Shown piece after piece: positions 1 to 7,948 of a stretch of 34,038 nucleotides of DNA (position 1 is the first letter of the stretch; each line of letters starts with the position of its first letter). Below the pieces are notes generated by a model. That model saw only the letters and a list, made by a program, of their open reading frames with translations, made no database searches and had not been told where the DNA came from. Position numbers and translations under genes: made by a program. The DNA is from Actinomycetes bacterium. Its GTDB lineage: Bacteria; Actinomycetota; Acidimicrobiia; Acidimicrobiales; Acidimicrobiaceae. The stretch covers positions 1-34,038 of the forward strand of contig JAJZXI010000009.1 of assembly GCA_021806545.1 (NCBI GenBank), written 5' to 3'.

Positions 1-303
1 ACCTTGACGACAACGCCTTAGAGTCTCGATTGTTTGCCCGCTCAAGCCAAACCGATGCCCGATCTTGCCTACCTCCACCGTGAGCTCAAACGTCCCCACA
101 TGACGTTGATGCTCCTCTGGGTCGAGTGTCGAGAGGCTCACCCTGATGGCTATGGCTACACCCAGTTCTGTGAGTACTACCGACAATTTGCGGGTACCCT
201 CTCCCCAACGATGCGCCAGCGCCACGTAGCGGGGGCGAAGACCTTCGTCGACTTCGCTGGGGATGGCCTTCCCATTTATGGTCCAGGTAATAAGGTGCGG
301 TGA
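1..303 (+). pseudogene. IS21-family transposase (istA) fragment, frameshifted and truncated
   Basis: The reading frame from about base 3 encodes LDDNALESRLFAR, a typical stretch of IS21 IstA. That frame is then lost. Between about bases 35 and 50 the similarity moves to another frame, which runs through PDLAYLHRELKRP, HPDGYGYTQFCEYYRQF and FVDFAGDGLPIY to a stop at 301-303. These are the conserved segments just ahead of and at the start of the IstA DDE catalytic domain. The rest of the catalytic domain, and the partner ATPase gene istB, are absent. The copy is therefore dead: one frameshift plus loss of the 3' part. The 5' end lies outside the window. It directly abuts a second transposase remnant. 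Confidence 0.8.
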
Positions 304-344
304 AACTACATGCCGATCGGGATGACGCACCCAGCTAGCGCCAC

Positions 345-589
345 GTGCCCGAAGAGGGCTGGCCCATCGCCTCCGGAATGATCCAAGATGCGTATCGTCG
401 TCTGGTGAAGGATCGCCTCGATTTGACCGGCGCCCGTTGAGAGCTCTCACCACGGAGCAGAGGCGATCTTGAAGTTACGCTCCTTACGTAGCAGCGGCGA
501 CTTCGAAGAGTACTGGAGGTTTCATCTCGATGGAGAACGCTACCGAGTACACGAGGCTCGCTTCGCACATGCGACTACTCCGCTGGCCG
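345..589 (+). pseudogene. ISKra4-type transposase remnant (C-terminal part)
   Basis: From 345 one frame reads VPEEGWPIASGMIQ and RLVKDRLDLTGAR, then meets TGA at 438-440 where this family usually has Trp. Similarity continues in a different frame from about 454 with GAEAILKLRSLRSSGDFEEYWRFHL, tailing off near 589. This is the conserved C-terminal end of ISKra4-family transposases, broken by a stop or frameshift. The N-terminal catalytic part is missing. A short open frame at 530-721 overlaps its end and shows nothing I recognise. The remnant lies between the IS21 fragment and the 3' end of the serine hydrolase gene, so this corner has taken at least two insertions that have since decayed. Confidence 0.7.
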
Positions 590-717
590 CACGACGTTTC
601 TCTGCAAGAGCTGCGCCCAGGGGTATGTTTCAATTGCTCGGGAGTCCTCTCCTATGCGGGGAAAACTCCATGGGTTGGCAAAACTGGCATCACCTTGTAC
701 AAGGGCGACCAGTTTGG

Positions 718-1581
718 CTAAGACGCTAACGCCCGCACCACCTCGTCATTGATCACGGGCCACCGCTCCTTTGCCCAGGGGCCAAAAGGTCTCGACCCAA
801 GGAAAACCGCGAAACACTGCTGTATTGGATCGATCCATAGGAACGAGCCACTCTGACCAAAATGGCCAAAACTCGCCTCGGAGACGAGATCTCCCATCCA
901 GTGCGGCGACTTACGACCGCGCACCTCAGCACCAAGCCCCCACGGGTTGGGATCTTGATATCCAAAACCCGGCAGGATGCCGGCGATCCCCGGCAGAAAC
1001 GGGGCGCGCAAAGCCGTCAACGACTCTGACGATACGATCGAGGGGAAGCTCAGCGCCCGTACCAACCCTACGAGATCATCCAGCGTCCCTTCGAGGCCAA
1101 AGGCCGCACCAGTTACCTCGAGGTCACGAGCAAAGCGCACGCCGGTCATGCCGGCGGGAGCCAGCACGGCCTCCAAAATATAATCCCGATACCTCATGGA
1201 TGAGATGGACTCAAGCCCCCGTCCAAGCAATTCGTAACCGATGTTGGAGTAGACGCGACGCGAGCGCCGGGCAAGTGAAGGTTCAACATGCTCTGGCTCC
1301 GCCAGCCTCTTCTCGCCCAGCGCACCGGTAGCAAGACCGGAGCAGTGAGAAAGAAGCTCCTCGACGGCAAGCGCAAAATCTCCCAAAGTCGACTGCCGCA
1401 ACCAAGACCCATCCTCGATGGCGATATGCACCCCGAGCGACGCCACCAGCTTGGACACCGAAGCCCACGGCCGACGCTCTTCGCTTCCTACGCAGGCACC
1501 TACCTCGACACCAAGGTCGGTGATCCTGCCGTAAGCGAGTGACTCTCCCGGCTCGAGACGATCCTCAGGCATCCGACCCAT
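718..1581 (-). CDS. serine beta-lactamase-like hydrolase (class C/esterase family)
   Basis: This 287-residue protein has the active-site plan of the serine beta-lactamase/penicillin-binding-protein-like superfamily. It has SVSK (residues 41-44, the S-x-x-K nucleophile box), the LLSHCSGL segment (about 76-83, the usual LLsHtSGL), YSN (111-113, the Y-x-N box) and GHFGQSG (239-245) at the place of the KTG box. No signal peptide is visible, so a cytoplasmic esterase or amidase-like role is more likely than true beta-lactam resistance. The substrate cannot be told from sequence. The ATG at 1581 is used, and another lies at 1572. It starts 17 bases after the thioredoxin stop and is probably cotranscribed with it. 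Its 3' end reaches the transposase scar but the reading frame looks intact. Confidence 0.8.
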   Translation of the reverse strand: MGRMPEDRLEPGESLAYGRITDLGVEVGACVGSEERRPWASVSKLVASLGVHIAIEDGSWLRQSTLGDFALAVEELLSHCSGLATGALGEKRLAEPEHVEPSLARRSRRVYSNIGYELLGRGLESISSMRYRDYILEAVLAPAGMTGVRFARDLEVTGAAFGLEGTLDDLVGLVRALSFPSIVSSESLTALRAPFLPGIAGILPGFGYQDPNPWGLGAEVRGRKSPHWMGDLVSEASFGHFGQSGSFLWIDPIQQCFAVFLGSRPFGPWAKERWPVINDEVVRALAS

Positions 1582-1598
1582 CCCGGCCAGCCTAGATC

Positions 1599-1976
1599 CT
1601 ACTGCTGGGCAGCCGTCGTCTCCTGCTCAGCGATTTGGCGCCGTACCTCGTCCATATCGAGCGCCTCGACCTGGGCAATAATCTCCGCTAGTGCCTGTCT
1701 TGGCAGGGCACCAGGCTGAGCGTAGAGCAGAATCTGATCCCGAAAGGCCATCAGTGTCGGGATTGACATGATCTGGAATGCCTGGGCCAGCTCTCGTTCT
1801 GCCTCAGTATCGACCTTGCCAAAGACGATCTCTGGATGCTCTTCGGAGAGCTCTTCGTACACCGGAGCAAATGCTCTACAAGGCCCACACCATGCTGCCC
1901 AAAAGTCAACCAACACGATGCCATGACCTTCAACGGTCTCGTTGAAGTCAGCAGCTGTCAAATTCTTCGTCGCCAT
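1599..1976 (-). CDS. trxA: thioredoxin
   Basis: A 125-residue single-domain thioredoxin. It carries the redox motif WCGPC (residues 29-33) in the usual VDFWAAWCGPC context and the cis-proline loop SIPT (71-74). It would act as a cytoplasmic disulfide reductase, normally recycled by thioredoxin reductase, which is not in the window. The C-terminus extends about 15 residues past the fold in a charged Gln/Glu-rich tail. The ATG at 1976 follows AAAGGG with a five-base spacer. The gene lies downstream of tRNA-Leu and upstream of the serine hydrolase. Several thioredoxin paralogues are usual in actinobacteria, so the symbol is a family name rather than proof of orthology. Confidence 0.9.
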   Translation of the reverse strand: MATKNLTAADFNETVEGHGIVLVDFWAAWCGPCRAFAPVYEELSEEHPEIVFGKVDTEAERELAQAFQIMSIPTLMAFRDQILLYAQPGALPRQALAEIIAQVEALDMDEVRRQIAEQETTAAQQ

Positions 1977-2006
1977 CTGTACCCTTTCTCGTTGTCGGTT
2001 ACAACC

Positions 2007-2012
2007 ACTATA
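2007..2012 (-). promoter_or_regulatory. possible -10 element for the thioredoxin gene
   Basis: On the minus strand the hexamer TATAGT lies 30 bases ahead of the thioredoxin ATG, predicting a start of transcription near 2000 and a leader of roughly 25 bases. No convincing -35 hexamer is visible at 16-18 bases upstream. The thioredoxin could equally be read through from the tRNA. Confidence 0.3.
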
Positions 2013-2050
2013 CCCCTGCTGGTATTCCCAAACGGTCTACCGATGAGCCG

Positions 2051-2133
2051 TACCCGGAGCGGGAGTCGAACCCGCATGACCCCAAGGTCCGGGGGGTTTA
2101 AGCCCCCTGCGTCTACCATTCCGCCATCCGGGC
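2051..2133 (-). tRNA. tRNA-Leu (anticodon UAA)
   Basis: The reverse complement folds as a class II tRNA of 83 bases. The acceptor strands are GCCCGGA and TCCGGGT with discriminator A, the T arm is GCGGGTTCGACTCCCGC, and a long variable arm follows the anticodon stem. The anticodon stem is GGGGG/CCCCC around the loop CTTAAAC, giving anticodon TAA, which reads UUA/UUG. The first acceptor pair is G-U rather than G-C. CCA is not encoded (the next bases are CGG). It begins six bases after the DUF501 stop, so it may be processed from the end of the long upstream transcript. Confidence 0.93.
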
Positions 2134-2139
2134 GTTCGT

Positions 2140-2664
2140 CTACGCGCGCGTCCCCTGCCCCACAAGGTCCAAGAGCAGCCGATAATCGGTCTGGTAGAGC
2201 CTCCAGATCGCCCAGACTCCAACTGGAGTAAAGCCGCCAGCTAGGTGGAAGGCGACGTGCGCATGCAGACACTTTACACCAGCACGAGCACCACCGACAC
2301 CTCGACCTTGCATGTGCGCCAGGCCATGGCGACCGCTACGGTAGCTGCAATTCGCGAGTTCGAGCGCTGCAGGAGCAACCAGCGAAGCCGCCCTCCGAAC
2401 CCCTCCTTGGGATTCGAGACGCGCTATCGCGGCAACCAAATTGCGATCGACCAGCCAAAACCAATTCGACTGTGGCGTACCGACCTGATCAAATGGGGCC
2501 AGCTCGATCACGATCGGGCGCCCATCAACCGAACGTGTTGCGATTCGAAAGGGGATTCTAGGGGGACGACCGAGTTGATGTTGTACCCAGTCGCGATCGT
2601 CCCTACTCGCAAACCAGTCCGGATCAGCTTCGTTGACGTCCACGCCTGCGCACCAGGACTGCAA
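2140..2664 (-). CDS. DUF501 family protein
   Basis: A 174-residue member of the DUF501 family, widespread in actinobacteria and of unknown biochemical role. Recognisable pieces are DWVQHQLGRPPR near the N-terminus, the SNWFWLVDRNLVAAIARLES block (about 67-86, matching the family's W-L-x-P-x-L-V-R-x-V-S-R-L-E pattern), and a C-terminal GVKCLHAHVAFHLAGG block with conserved Cys and His residues. In many actinobacteria this gene sits near eno and ppx. Here it follows coxG instead. The open frame begins at TTG 2664, with GTG 2643 as an alternative. Either start overlaps the end of coxG, which implies translational coupling. Neither start has a strong ribosome binding site. Confidence 0.82.
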   Translation of the reverse strand: MQSWCAGVDVNEADPDWFASRDDRDWVQHQLGRPPRIPFRIATRSVDGRPIVIELAPFDQVGTPQSNWFWLVDRNLVAAIARLESQGGVRRAASLVAPAALELANCSYRSGRHGLAHMQGRGVGGARAGVKCLHAHVAFHLAGGFTPVGVWAIWRLYQTDYRLLLDLVGQGTRA

Positions 2665-3274
2665 TCACGATAGCCAGCGCAGCGACCGGGGCCAAACGCT
2701 TCGCGATAGGCTTAGCCAAGACACGCATTGCATTGAGCTCCGCCGGCTCCTCCTGAAACTGAGCCGACGAGGCGTTCACTGTGTCCTCACCCACCTGTGA
2801 CGTCTCTGGCTTCTCTTCGGGTCCACTCTCACTCTGACCTATCAGGTCGGCGAGCCTGGCGGCAAACTCACCCATAAGCTTCTCAGAGACCTCGCCAAGT
2901 ACGCCACGGCCGAACTGCGCGACACGGCCAGCGATAGTAAGGTCCACGTCAACTGTCACGCGAGTACTCTCCCCGTCAGGAATGAGGCGCGCCGTCACTA
3001 CCGCGCTCGCATTACCCTGACCCTTGGTTTCGCGTCCTTCGGCTCGCAGTACCGCGATATGATGCTCCTCGTCCTTGGACTCGAAGCGTGCCACTCCTGC
3101 ATAGTTCGCAGTAATCGGACCGACCTTGATCTTCACTGACCCCTTGTGCTCGTCGCCCTCGACGGAGGAGAGGGAGGCACCGGGCAGACAGGGAGCGATA
3201 CGCTCAAGATCGGTCAAGATCCCCCAAGCCTGATCGACCCCAACTGGGACCGTGAACTCGTTAACAATCTGCAT
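2624..3274 (-). CDS. coxG: CoxG-like SRPBCC protein with C-terminal membrane anchor
   Basis: CoxG proteins help form or recruit the molybdenum hydroxylase, in some bacteria anchoring it to the membrane. The first 145 residues are an SRPBCC/START-like domain, with MQIVNEFTVPVGVDQAW, the segment TDLERIAPCLPGA (21-33), and GSVKIKVGPITANYAG (45-60). A polar linker follows, then a hydrophobic helix at about 194-208 capped by RRRGRQR, consistent with a C-terminal tail anchor. The open frame extends further upstream, but ATG 3274 is preferred because homology begins there and AGAGGAAA precedes it. It overlaps the end of the mocA-like gene by 14 bases, as expected for the last cox gene of the operon. 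Confidence 0.88.
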   Translation of the reverse strand: MQIVNEFTVPVGVDQAWGILTDLERIAPCLPGASLSSVEGDEHKGSVKIKVGPITANYAGVARFESKDEEHHIAVLRAEGRETKGQGNASAVVTARLIPDGESTRVTVDVDLTIAGRVAQFGRGVLGEVSEKLMGEFAARLADLIGQSESGPEEKPETSQVGEDTVNASSAQFQEEPAELNAMRVLAKPIAKRLAPVAALAIVIAVLVRRRGRQRS

Positions 3275-3878
3275 AGCATTTCCTCTCTTTAGCACGAACT
3301 CGAGCGAGATCACTCCGGGTATCGACATCAAGCGGATCCCCTGGACACGGGACCTCGACGAGGTTCACGCGATCGAAAATCCCCCGAGCACCAACGTCTC
3401 CTTGGCGCTCAAGCAGCCCGAAGACCGACGAGGCTATCTTAACCGGGTTCCCCCTCTGACCCGCATACGTGGCGACCGCCACCCCCGTCGTTACCACACT
3501 GGACACCAAATACCAAGCTTGGGCTGGAACGAACGGCTGGTCGGCAAGGCCTACCGTGACTGCACTGAGTCCAAGGTCCTGCACGGCGTCGATGGCCAGC
3601 GCCAATGAAGACGCCAAGCCATCACGTGGACTCGGATTGTGTAGCTCTTCAAAACAGGTCGGGAGTATCCCTGCAAGGCGCTCATCCTGGGTGACGACGA
3701 AGTGCGCCCCTGCCGGCACCGCTGCCGCAGCTTCGAGCGCCCAACTCACCAGTGGCCGACCTCCGACGTCGACAAGGAGTTTGTATGTCTGGCCATCAAA
3801 GCGACTGCCAAAGCCAGCAGCAAGCACGACCAGCGCGGTCGAGGCGAGCTCCTCCGTCCGAGGTATGGCCCAGCTCAC
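3261..3878 (-). CDS. mocA: molybdenum cofactor nucleotidyltransferase (MocA/MobA-like)
   Basis: A 205-residue nucleotidyltransferase of the MobA-like family. It probably adds CMP to the molybdopterin cofactor to make the MCD form used by xanthine oxidase-type enzymes. Visible features are LAAGFGSRF with a following Lys (19-33, nucleotide binding), GLADQPF (110-116, metal site), RGNPV (142-146), GDVGAR (160-165) and DVDT (184-187). The start GTG at 3878 overlaps the xdhC stop in a GTGA junction. The cytidylyl specificity is inferred from the cox context, since the residues that separate MocA from MobA cannot be assigned securely by eye. Confidence 0.85.
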   Translation of the reverse strand: MSWAIPRTEELASTALVVLAAGFGSRFDGQTYKLLVDVGGRPLVSWALEAAAAVPAGAHFVVTQDERLAGILPTCFEELHNPSPRDGLASSLALAIDAVQDLGLSAVTVGLADQPFVPAQAWYLVSSVVTTGVAVATYAGQRGNPVKIASSVFGLLERQGDVGARGIFDRVNLVEVPCPGDPLDVDTRSDLARVRAKERKCYADC

Positions 3879-5083
3879 CAGGTCAGTGCCCCTTCTGAAT
3901 GGATAGGACCCTCTGTCATAGAAAGTGGGCTCGCACCTCGGTGTTCGCGGCGCGCGATGATTTCTGCGAGTATCGACACAGCGGTCTCCGCGGGTGTCCG
4001 CGCGCCGATATCGAGACCGATCGGCCCAGAGACGCGGCGCTCCACCTCTTCAGGTGCAACACCTTCTGCAACAAGCCGCGCGAGGCGATCCTGTTGTGTG
4101 CGCCGTGAGCCCATCACGCCAATGTACCCAGCGTTGGTCGTGAGCGACGCCCTGATAGCTGGGACATCAAACTTGGGATCATGTGTGAGGATACAGATAG
4201 CATCACGCTCGACAAAGGTCGCGCCCCACTGTGTCAGGTAATCGTTGGGCCACGCGACATGCACCTCATCGGCCGTCGGGAAACGCTCCTTTGTGACAAA
4301 GACGGCCCGTGCATCGACCACGATAACACGGTAACCAAGAAGTTTTGCCGCCTGAGAGAGGGCATCGCTGAAGTCGACCGCACCAAAAATGAGCATCCTT
4401 GCGGGCCGAGCCGACACCGCCATGACGACCGACACCTCCTGCGAGCGAGACTGCCCTCTGCGGCCATAGGTGCGTCGGGTGCCCTGCGCCTGTGTCAAGA
4501 CGCCAGCTGCATCCCGCGCCACCACCCGATCAAGATCTGCGTTGCCAAGTGTGCCTACCACCTCGTCCTCAAGAATCAACATCGAGGCACCGACCTCTGG
4601 CAATTTCACCCCACGATTCTCGTCCGCAAAGTAGGAGTCCTTGTCTTCGCTTGCTGCATAGACCGTAGCGATAACACAGGGGCTCCCTTGGTGAAGTGCA
4701 TCGGCCAGTCGGTCGAGATACTCGGGAGGCCTCGGCTGCACCAGAATGTGAAATGTCCCACCACACGTCAGGCCAACGGCGAGTGCCTCGTCGTCGGAAA
4801 ACCCGAAGGCTAACGTCGTAGCTAGCTCCGTGGGAGAGCTGCCGAGCAGTCCGAATGTCTGGAGCACTGGTTCGGGCGCCCCGAGTCGCGCGAGTGCCTC
4901 AGCAACCACCGCTCCCTCGACACAGCCGCCGGAGACCGACCCCGCCACCTCGCCCTCTTCGCTGACAGCCATGAGGGCGCCCGGCTCTCGAGGGCCAGAC
5001 CCCTCAACCGCGACAACGGTCGCAAGCGCAAAGCGCTTTCTTTGGGAACGCCACTGTAGTACTCGATCTATAACCTCGATCAT
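3875..5083 (-). CDS. XdhC/CoxI-family molybdenum hydroxylase maturation factor
   Basis: A 402-residue full-length XdhC-type protein (coxF/coxI position). These factors bind the molybdenum cofactor and assist insertion of the sulfurated form into the large subunit. The N-terminal half has GSGPREPGA (28-36), SGGCVEG with C54 (51-57) and TCGGT (106-110), the XdhC/CoxI domain. The C-terminal half is a Rossmann-like domain with LIFGAVDFSDAL (231-242), HVAWP, YIGVMGSRR (320-328) and GLDIGARTPAETA (356-368). The first Rossmann loop reads GAVDFSD rather than a classic GxGxxG, but this is common in the family. The ATG start overlaps the coxE stop by four bases (ATGA). Confidence 0.88.
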   Translation of the reverse strand: MIEVIDRVLQWRSQRKRFALATVVAVEGSGPREPGALMAVSEEGEVAGSVSGGCVEGAVVAEALARLGAPEPVLQTFGLLGSSPTELATTLAFGFSDDEALAVGLTCGGTFHILVQPRPPEYLDRLADALHQGSPCVIATVYAASEDKDSYFADENRGVKLPEVGASMLILEDEVVGTLGNADLDRVVARDAAGVLTQAQGTRRTYGRRGQSRSQEVSVVMAVSARPARMLIFGAVDFSDALSQAAKLLGYRVIVVDARAVFVTKERFPTADEVHVAWPNDYLTQWGATFVERDAICILTHDPKFDVPAIRASLTTNAGYIGVMGSRRTQQDRLARLVAEGVAPEEVERRVSGPIGLDIGARTPAETAVSILAEIIARREHRGASPLSMTEGPIHSEGALTW

Positions 5084-6183
5084 GAGAACTCTCCTTCGCT
5101 ACAGACTAGTCTTGCCAGCTGCTCAAACGAGCGAATGCTCTCACCGGGCAGGAGGGCGTCGATATACGGGAGGGCAGTCGCCATTCCGCGTGCCAGCGGC
5201 GCGTAATCTGAGGCGGCAGCCAGGGGATTTACCCAAAGAATCGTGTGCGCTAGCCTCGCAAGGCGCCCCATTGCTTCGGCCATAACCTGTGGATCACCAC
5301 GATCCCAGCCATCGGAAAAGACAACCACCACCGCTCCACGGGCGAGACCACGAGCGCCATAGTTGACGTTAAAATCAGCAAGCGAACTGCCTAACCGCGT
5401 GCCCCCCGCGAAATCCTCGACGGCAAGTGCGACTCGTCGCATAGCCTGATCGGGGTCCACGACGTCGAGTGCACGACTTACGTCGCTAAGGCGTGTTCCA
5501 AGCGTGAAGACATGTACATCGCCCAATGCCCGGCGTGCTGCCCAGGCAAAGTGCAATAGCCCCTCGGCATAGGCGTGCATCGATCCAGAGATATCGACAA
5601 GAAAGAGAAGCCTACGGTAATGGACACTCCGACTCTGGAAGCGGCGCCGTACCAACTCACCACCCGTCGAAACCGAGAGGCGCAGCGTCCTCGAAAGGTC
5701 GAGACGGTCCATCTTTGAACTCCTGGTGTATCGATAACTCCGTCTCCGAGGTGGCGAAAAACGGAACTGCTCGATGAGCCTGAACGCCTCCTGACGCTCC
5801 GCAGGCTCCAACGTTCGCAAATCCACCGTTCGAAGCCGCTCGACCGCTGAATAGCGAACGACCCGTTGTGCCTCGTCACTCTCCTCAATGCCGCTCTCTC
5901 CTGTATCGTCGGAGTCGAGTCCTACACTGATCTCGCGTGGGATCGTAACATCGTCACCGTCGCGGGCGCCATAAAAATACTCCACAAACCCACGCTCGAA
6001 CACCTCATCATCTTGGACTGACTTAACAACGATAATGCGAGCTGCTTCGCGGACCAGGGCCTCATCGGTCACTCCTATCAATGACAGTGCCTCGACAAGG
6101 TCGCTGGCACTCGAAGGCGACACCTTGAGCCCTCGAGCCCGCAGCAACTCCACCAGGCCTGTTACCAACTCCTGGGGCGTCAC
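5080..6183 (-). CDS. coxE: CoxE-like VWA-domain protein
   Basis: CoxE proteins carry a von Willebrand A domain and pair with the AAA+ protein CoxD to mature the active site of the large subunit. The 367-residue product has a helical N-terminal region of about 150 residues and an acidic linker (80-105). The VWA domain has a MIDAS: DISGSM (197-202), Thr/Gly-rich GGTRLGSSL (260-268) and SDGWDRGD (290-297). A longer open frame reaches 6294, but its extra residues lie inside coxD. GTG 6183 makes a GTGA overlap with the coxD stop and matches where homologues begin, so it is chosen. Confidence 0.9.
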   Translation of the reverse strand: MTPQELVTGLVELLRARGLKVSPSSASDLVEALSLIGVTDEALVREAARIIVVKSVQDDEVFERGFVEYFYGARDGDDVTIPREISVGLDSDDTGESGIEESDEAQRVVRYSAVERLRTVDLRTLEPAERQEAFRLIEQFRFSPPRRRSYRYTRSSKMDRLDLSRTLRLSVSTGGELVRRRFQSRSVHYRRLLFLVDISGSMHAYAEGLLHFAWAARRALGDVHVFTLGTRLSDVSRALDVVDPDQAMRRVALAVEDFAGGTRLGSSLADFNVNYGARGLARGAVVVVFSDGWDRGDPQVMAEAMGRLARLAHTILWVNPLAAASDYAPLARGMATALPYIDALLPGESIRSFEQLARLVCSEGEFS

Positions 6184-7112
6184 TCTCCCAACCGAGCAAA
6201 GGCTCGCTTGAGGAGCGTGGAGGGTCCGAGGGCCCCTAAACGCTCCTCGTCTTCGCGATATTTGATCACTGCCCCAAGCGTCATTTCGAGCCACTCCGGC
6301 GTCACCTCGGTAGCCATTAACCGAGCAAGCGCCTTGGCCCAGTCGATCGCCTCCGCGATGCCGGGAGGTTTGACCAACCCTTGTTCCCGCAACTCCTGGA
6401 CTAACGCAGCGATCTGTTCAGTAAGTCGCTCGCCTGCCTCGGGAGCTCGAAGTCGGATGATCTCCACCTCACGTGCGAAGCCTGGATGATTCACCCACAG
6501 GTACAGACAGCGCCGCTTCAGGGCATCATGGAGATCACGCGTTCGATTCGATGTGAGAATAACGATTGGTCGGACCACCGCCGATCGCGTCCCGAGTTCA
6601 GGAATAGTGATCTCGAATGTCGAAAGCAGCTCCAGCAGAAACGCCTCGAATTCATCGTCGGCACGATCCAGTTCGTCAATCAGCAGGATGGGCGGGTGTT
6701 TGGGATCTGTGTAGCCAAGCGAACGGAGCAACGGCCGTTCCACGAGGAATCGATCCTCGTAGAGCTCGGCCTCAAGCGCCGAGCGGTCGGCCCCAAGGCC
6801 TGCAGCCTCGGTTGCGCGAAGGTGCAGGAGCTGTTTGGCGTAGTCCCAGTCGTAGACGGCTTGCGTCGCATCAATTCCTTCATAACACTGCAACCGGATG
6901 AGGTCACTCTCAAACAGCCGAGACAGTGCAAGCGCAAGCTCCGTCTTACCGACGCCAGCATCTCCCTCGAGCAATAGCGGCTTTTCAAGCGCTAAGGCGA
7001 GGTAGGTCGCGGTGGTAATTTTAAGATCAGGAAGGTAGTCGACCCCACGAAGACCTATTGCGAGATCATCCGGCGTCGCGATCCCAAGCCAGTCAGTTCG
7101 TTGGTCAACCAA
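6180..7112 (-). CDS. coxD: CoxD-like MoxR-family AAA+ ATPase
   Basis: A 310-residue MoxR-type AAA+ ATPase. In the characterised form I CO dehydrogenase system CoxD acts as a chaperone in assembling the metal site. By position this one serves the form II enzyme. Visible motifs are GDAGVGKT (50-57, Walker A), ILLIDELDRAD (142-152, Walker B), TSNRTRDL (187-194, sensor 1) and the arginine-finger region KRRC (199-202). The start is TTG 7112 because no ATG or GTG fits before the Walker A region. It overlaps the coxM stop by eight bases. Immediate coupling to coxE, its VWA partner, is the standard MoxR-VWA arrangement. Confidence 0.9.
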   Translation of the reverse strand: MVDQRTDWLGIATPDDLAIGLRGVDYLPDLKITTATYLALALEKPLLLEGDAGVGKTELALALSRLFESDLIRLQCYEGIDATQAVYDWDYAKQLLHLRATEAAGLGADRSALEAELYEDRFLVERPLLRSLGYTDPKHPPILLIDELDRADDEFEAFLLELLSTFEITIPELGTRSAVVRPIVILTSNRTRDLHDALKRRCLYLWVNHPGFAREVEIIRLRAPEAGERLTEQIAALVQELREQGLVKPPGIAEAIDWAKALARLMATEVTPEWLEMTLGAVIKYREDEERLGALGPSTLLKRAFARLGE

Positions 7113-7917
7113 GTTCGCTCAAAGCCCGCTTCACGAGGACACGTGCAAGATGGCGCCGGTACTCAACGCTAGCATTGATGTCGGCCGATGGCGAGGTTCC
7201 TTCGTCGGCGACCGCAGCCGCCTCCTCAACGCTAGCCCCCGCGGACAAGCGCTCCTCGACCGCTGTTGCCCGTAATGGGGTTGGTCCCATATTGATAAAT
7301 CCGACATTCGTTCGCTCGCCACGTACGGCAACAACACCAACGATCGCCCAGTCCTGTGCACGTCGGTTGAACTTCTGGAACGCGTACTTCGTGAACCCGG
7401 TGGGTACGCGAATTTCAGTCAGAATTTCATCTGGCGCGAGCGCGGTCTCCAAAAAGCCCTTGAAAAACTCGGAGGCCGCTATCTCACGACGCCCGGAGGG
7501 TCCCTCTGCCACCATGGTGGCTCCAAGTGCAAGGAGGGCAGCCGGAAAATCGGCAGCACCATCACCATGGGCCGTAGAGCCACCGATAGTGCCAACATGG
7601 CGCACCGAAGGATCACCGATCTGACCTGCAACCTTCGAGAGAATAGGGACCTCATGAGCAAGAAGCTCTGACGTCTCAACGTCACGGTGTCGAGTGAGGG
7701 CACCGATCGCGACCTGGCTTCCCTCCTTGCGAACGTAGGACAGATTCGAGATGCGTCCGATGTCTACCAACATCGAAGGCGACGCCAACCGTAGCTTCAT
7801 GAGTGGTATGAGGGAATGTCCCCCTGCAAGCACCTTGGCGTCCTCATCGCTCGAGAGCATTGCGATCGCCTCTTGGACAGAACTCGCCCGCCTGTAATCA
7901 AAACTCGATGGATACAT
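7105..7917 (-). CDS. coxM: molybdenum hydroxylase FAD subunit (CoxM-like)
   Basis: A 270-residue FAD-binding middle subunit of the xanthine oxidase family, passing electrons from the Fe-S subunit to an acceptor. The two FAD loops are seen as AGGHSL (31-36) and TIGGSTAHGDG (110-120), and the fold continues through a typical CO-dehydrogenase flavoprotein C-terminal domain. In many relatives the second loop reads TIGGSLAHADPAAD. Thr for Leu and Gly for Ala are mild changes. The ATG at 7917 follows AGAAGGGAA and a 31-base gap after coxL, the only real gap inside the operon. Confidence 0.92.
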   Translation of the reverse strand: MYPSSFDYRRASSVQEAIAMLSSDEDAKVLAGGHSLIPLMKLRLASPSMLVDIGRISNLSYVRKEGSQVAIGALTRHRDVETSELLAHEVPILSKVAGQIGDPSVRHVGTIGGSTAHGDGAADFPAALLALGATMVAEGPSGRREIAASEFFKGFLETALAPDEILTEIRVPTGFTKYAFQKFNRRAQDWAIVGVVAVRGERTNVGFINMGPTPLRATAVEERLSAGASVEEAAAVADEGTSPSADINASVEYRRHLARVLVKRALSELG

Positions 7918-7948
7918 ACAATTCCCTTCTTCTGGTCTGTGTTAGTCC

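Noticed and set aside
530-721. 63-codon frame with GVCFNCSGVLSYAG
   Set aside because: It overlaps the ISKra4 remnant and has no ribosome binding site. The Cys pair alone is not enough to call a gene.
771-1331. 186-codon plus-strand open frame
   Set aside because: It lies opposite the serine hydrolase, whose catalytic motifs are clear, and its own translation is a Pro/Arg/Ser-rich mix typical of antisense frames in high-GC DNA.
4181-4813. 210-codon plus-strand open frame
   Set aside because: Antisense to the XdhC-like gene, with no recognisable domain and no ribosome binding site of note.
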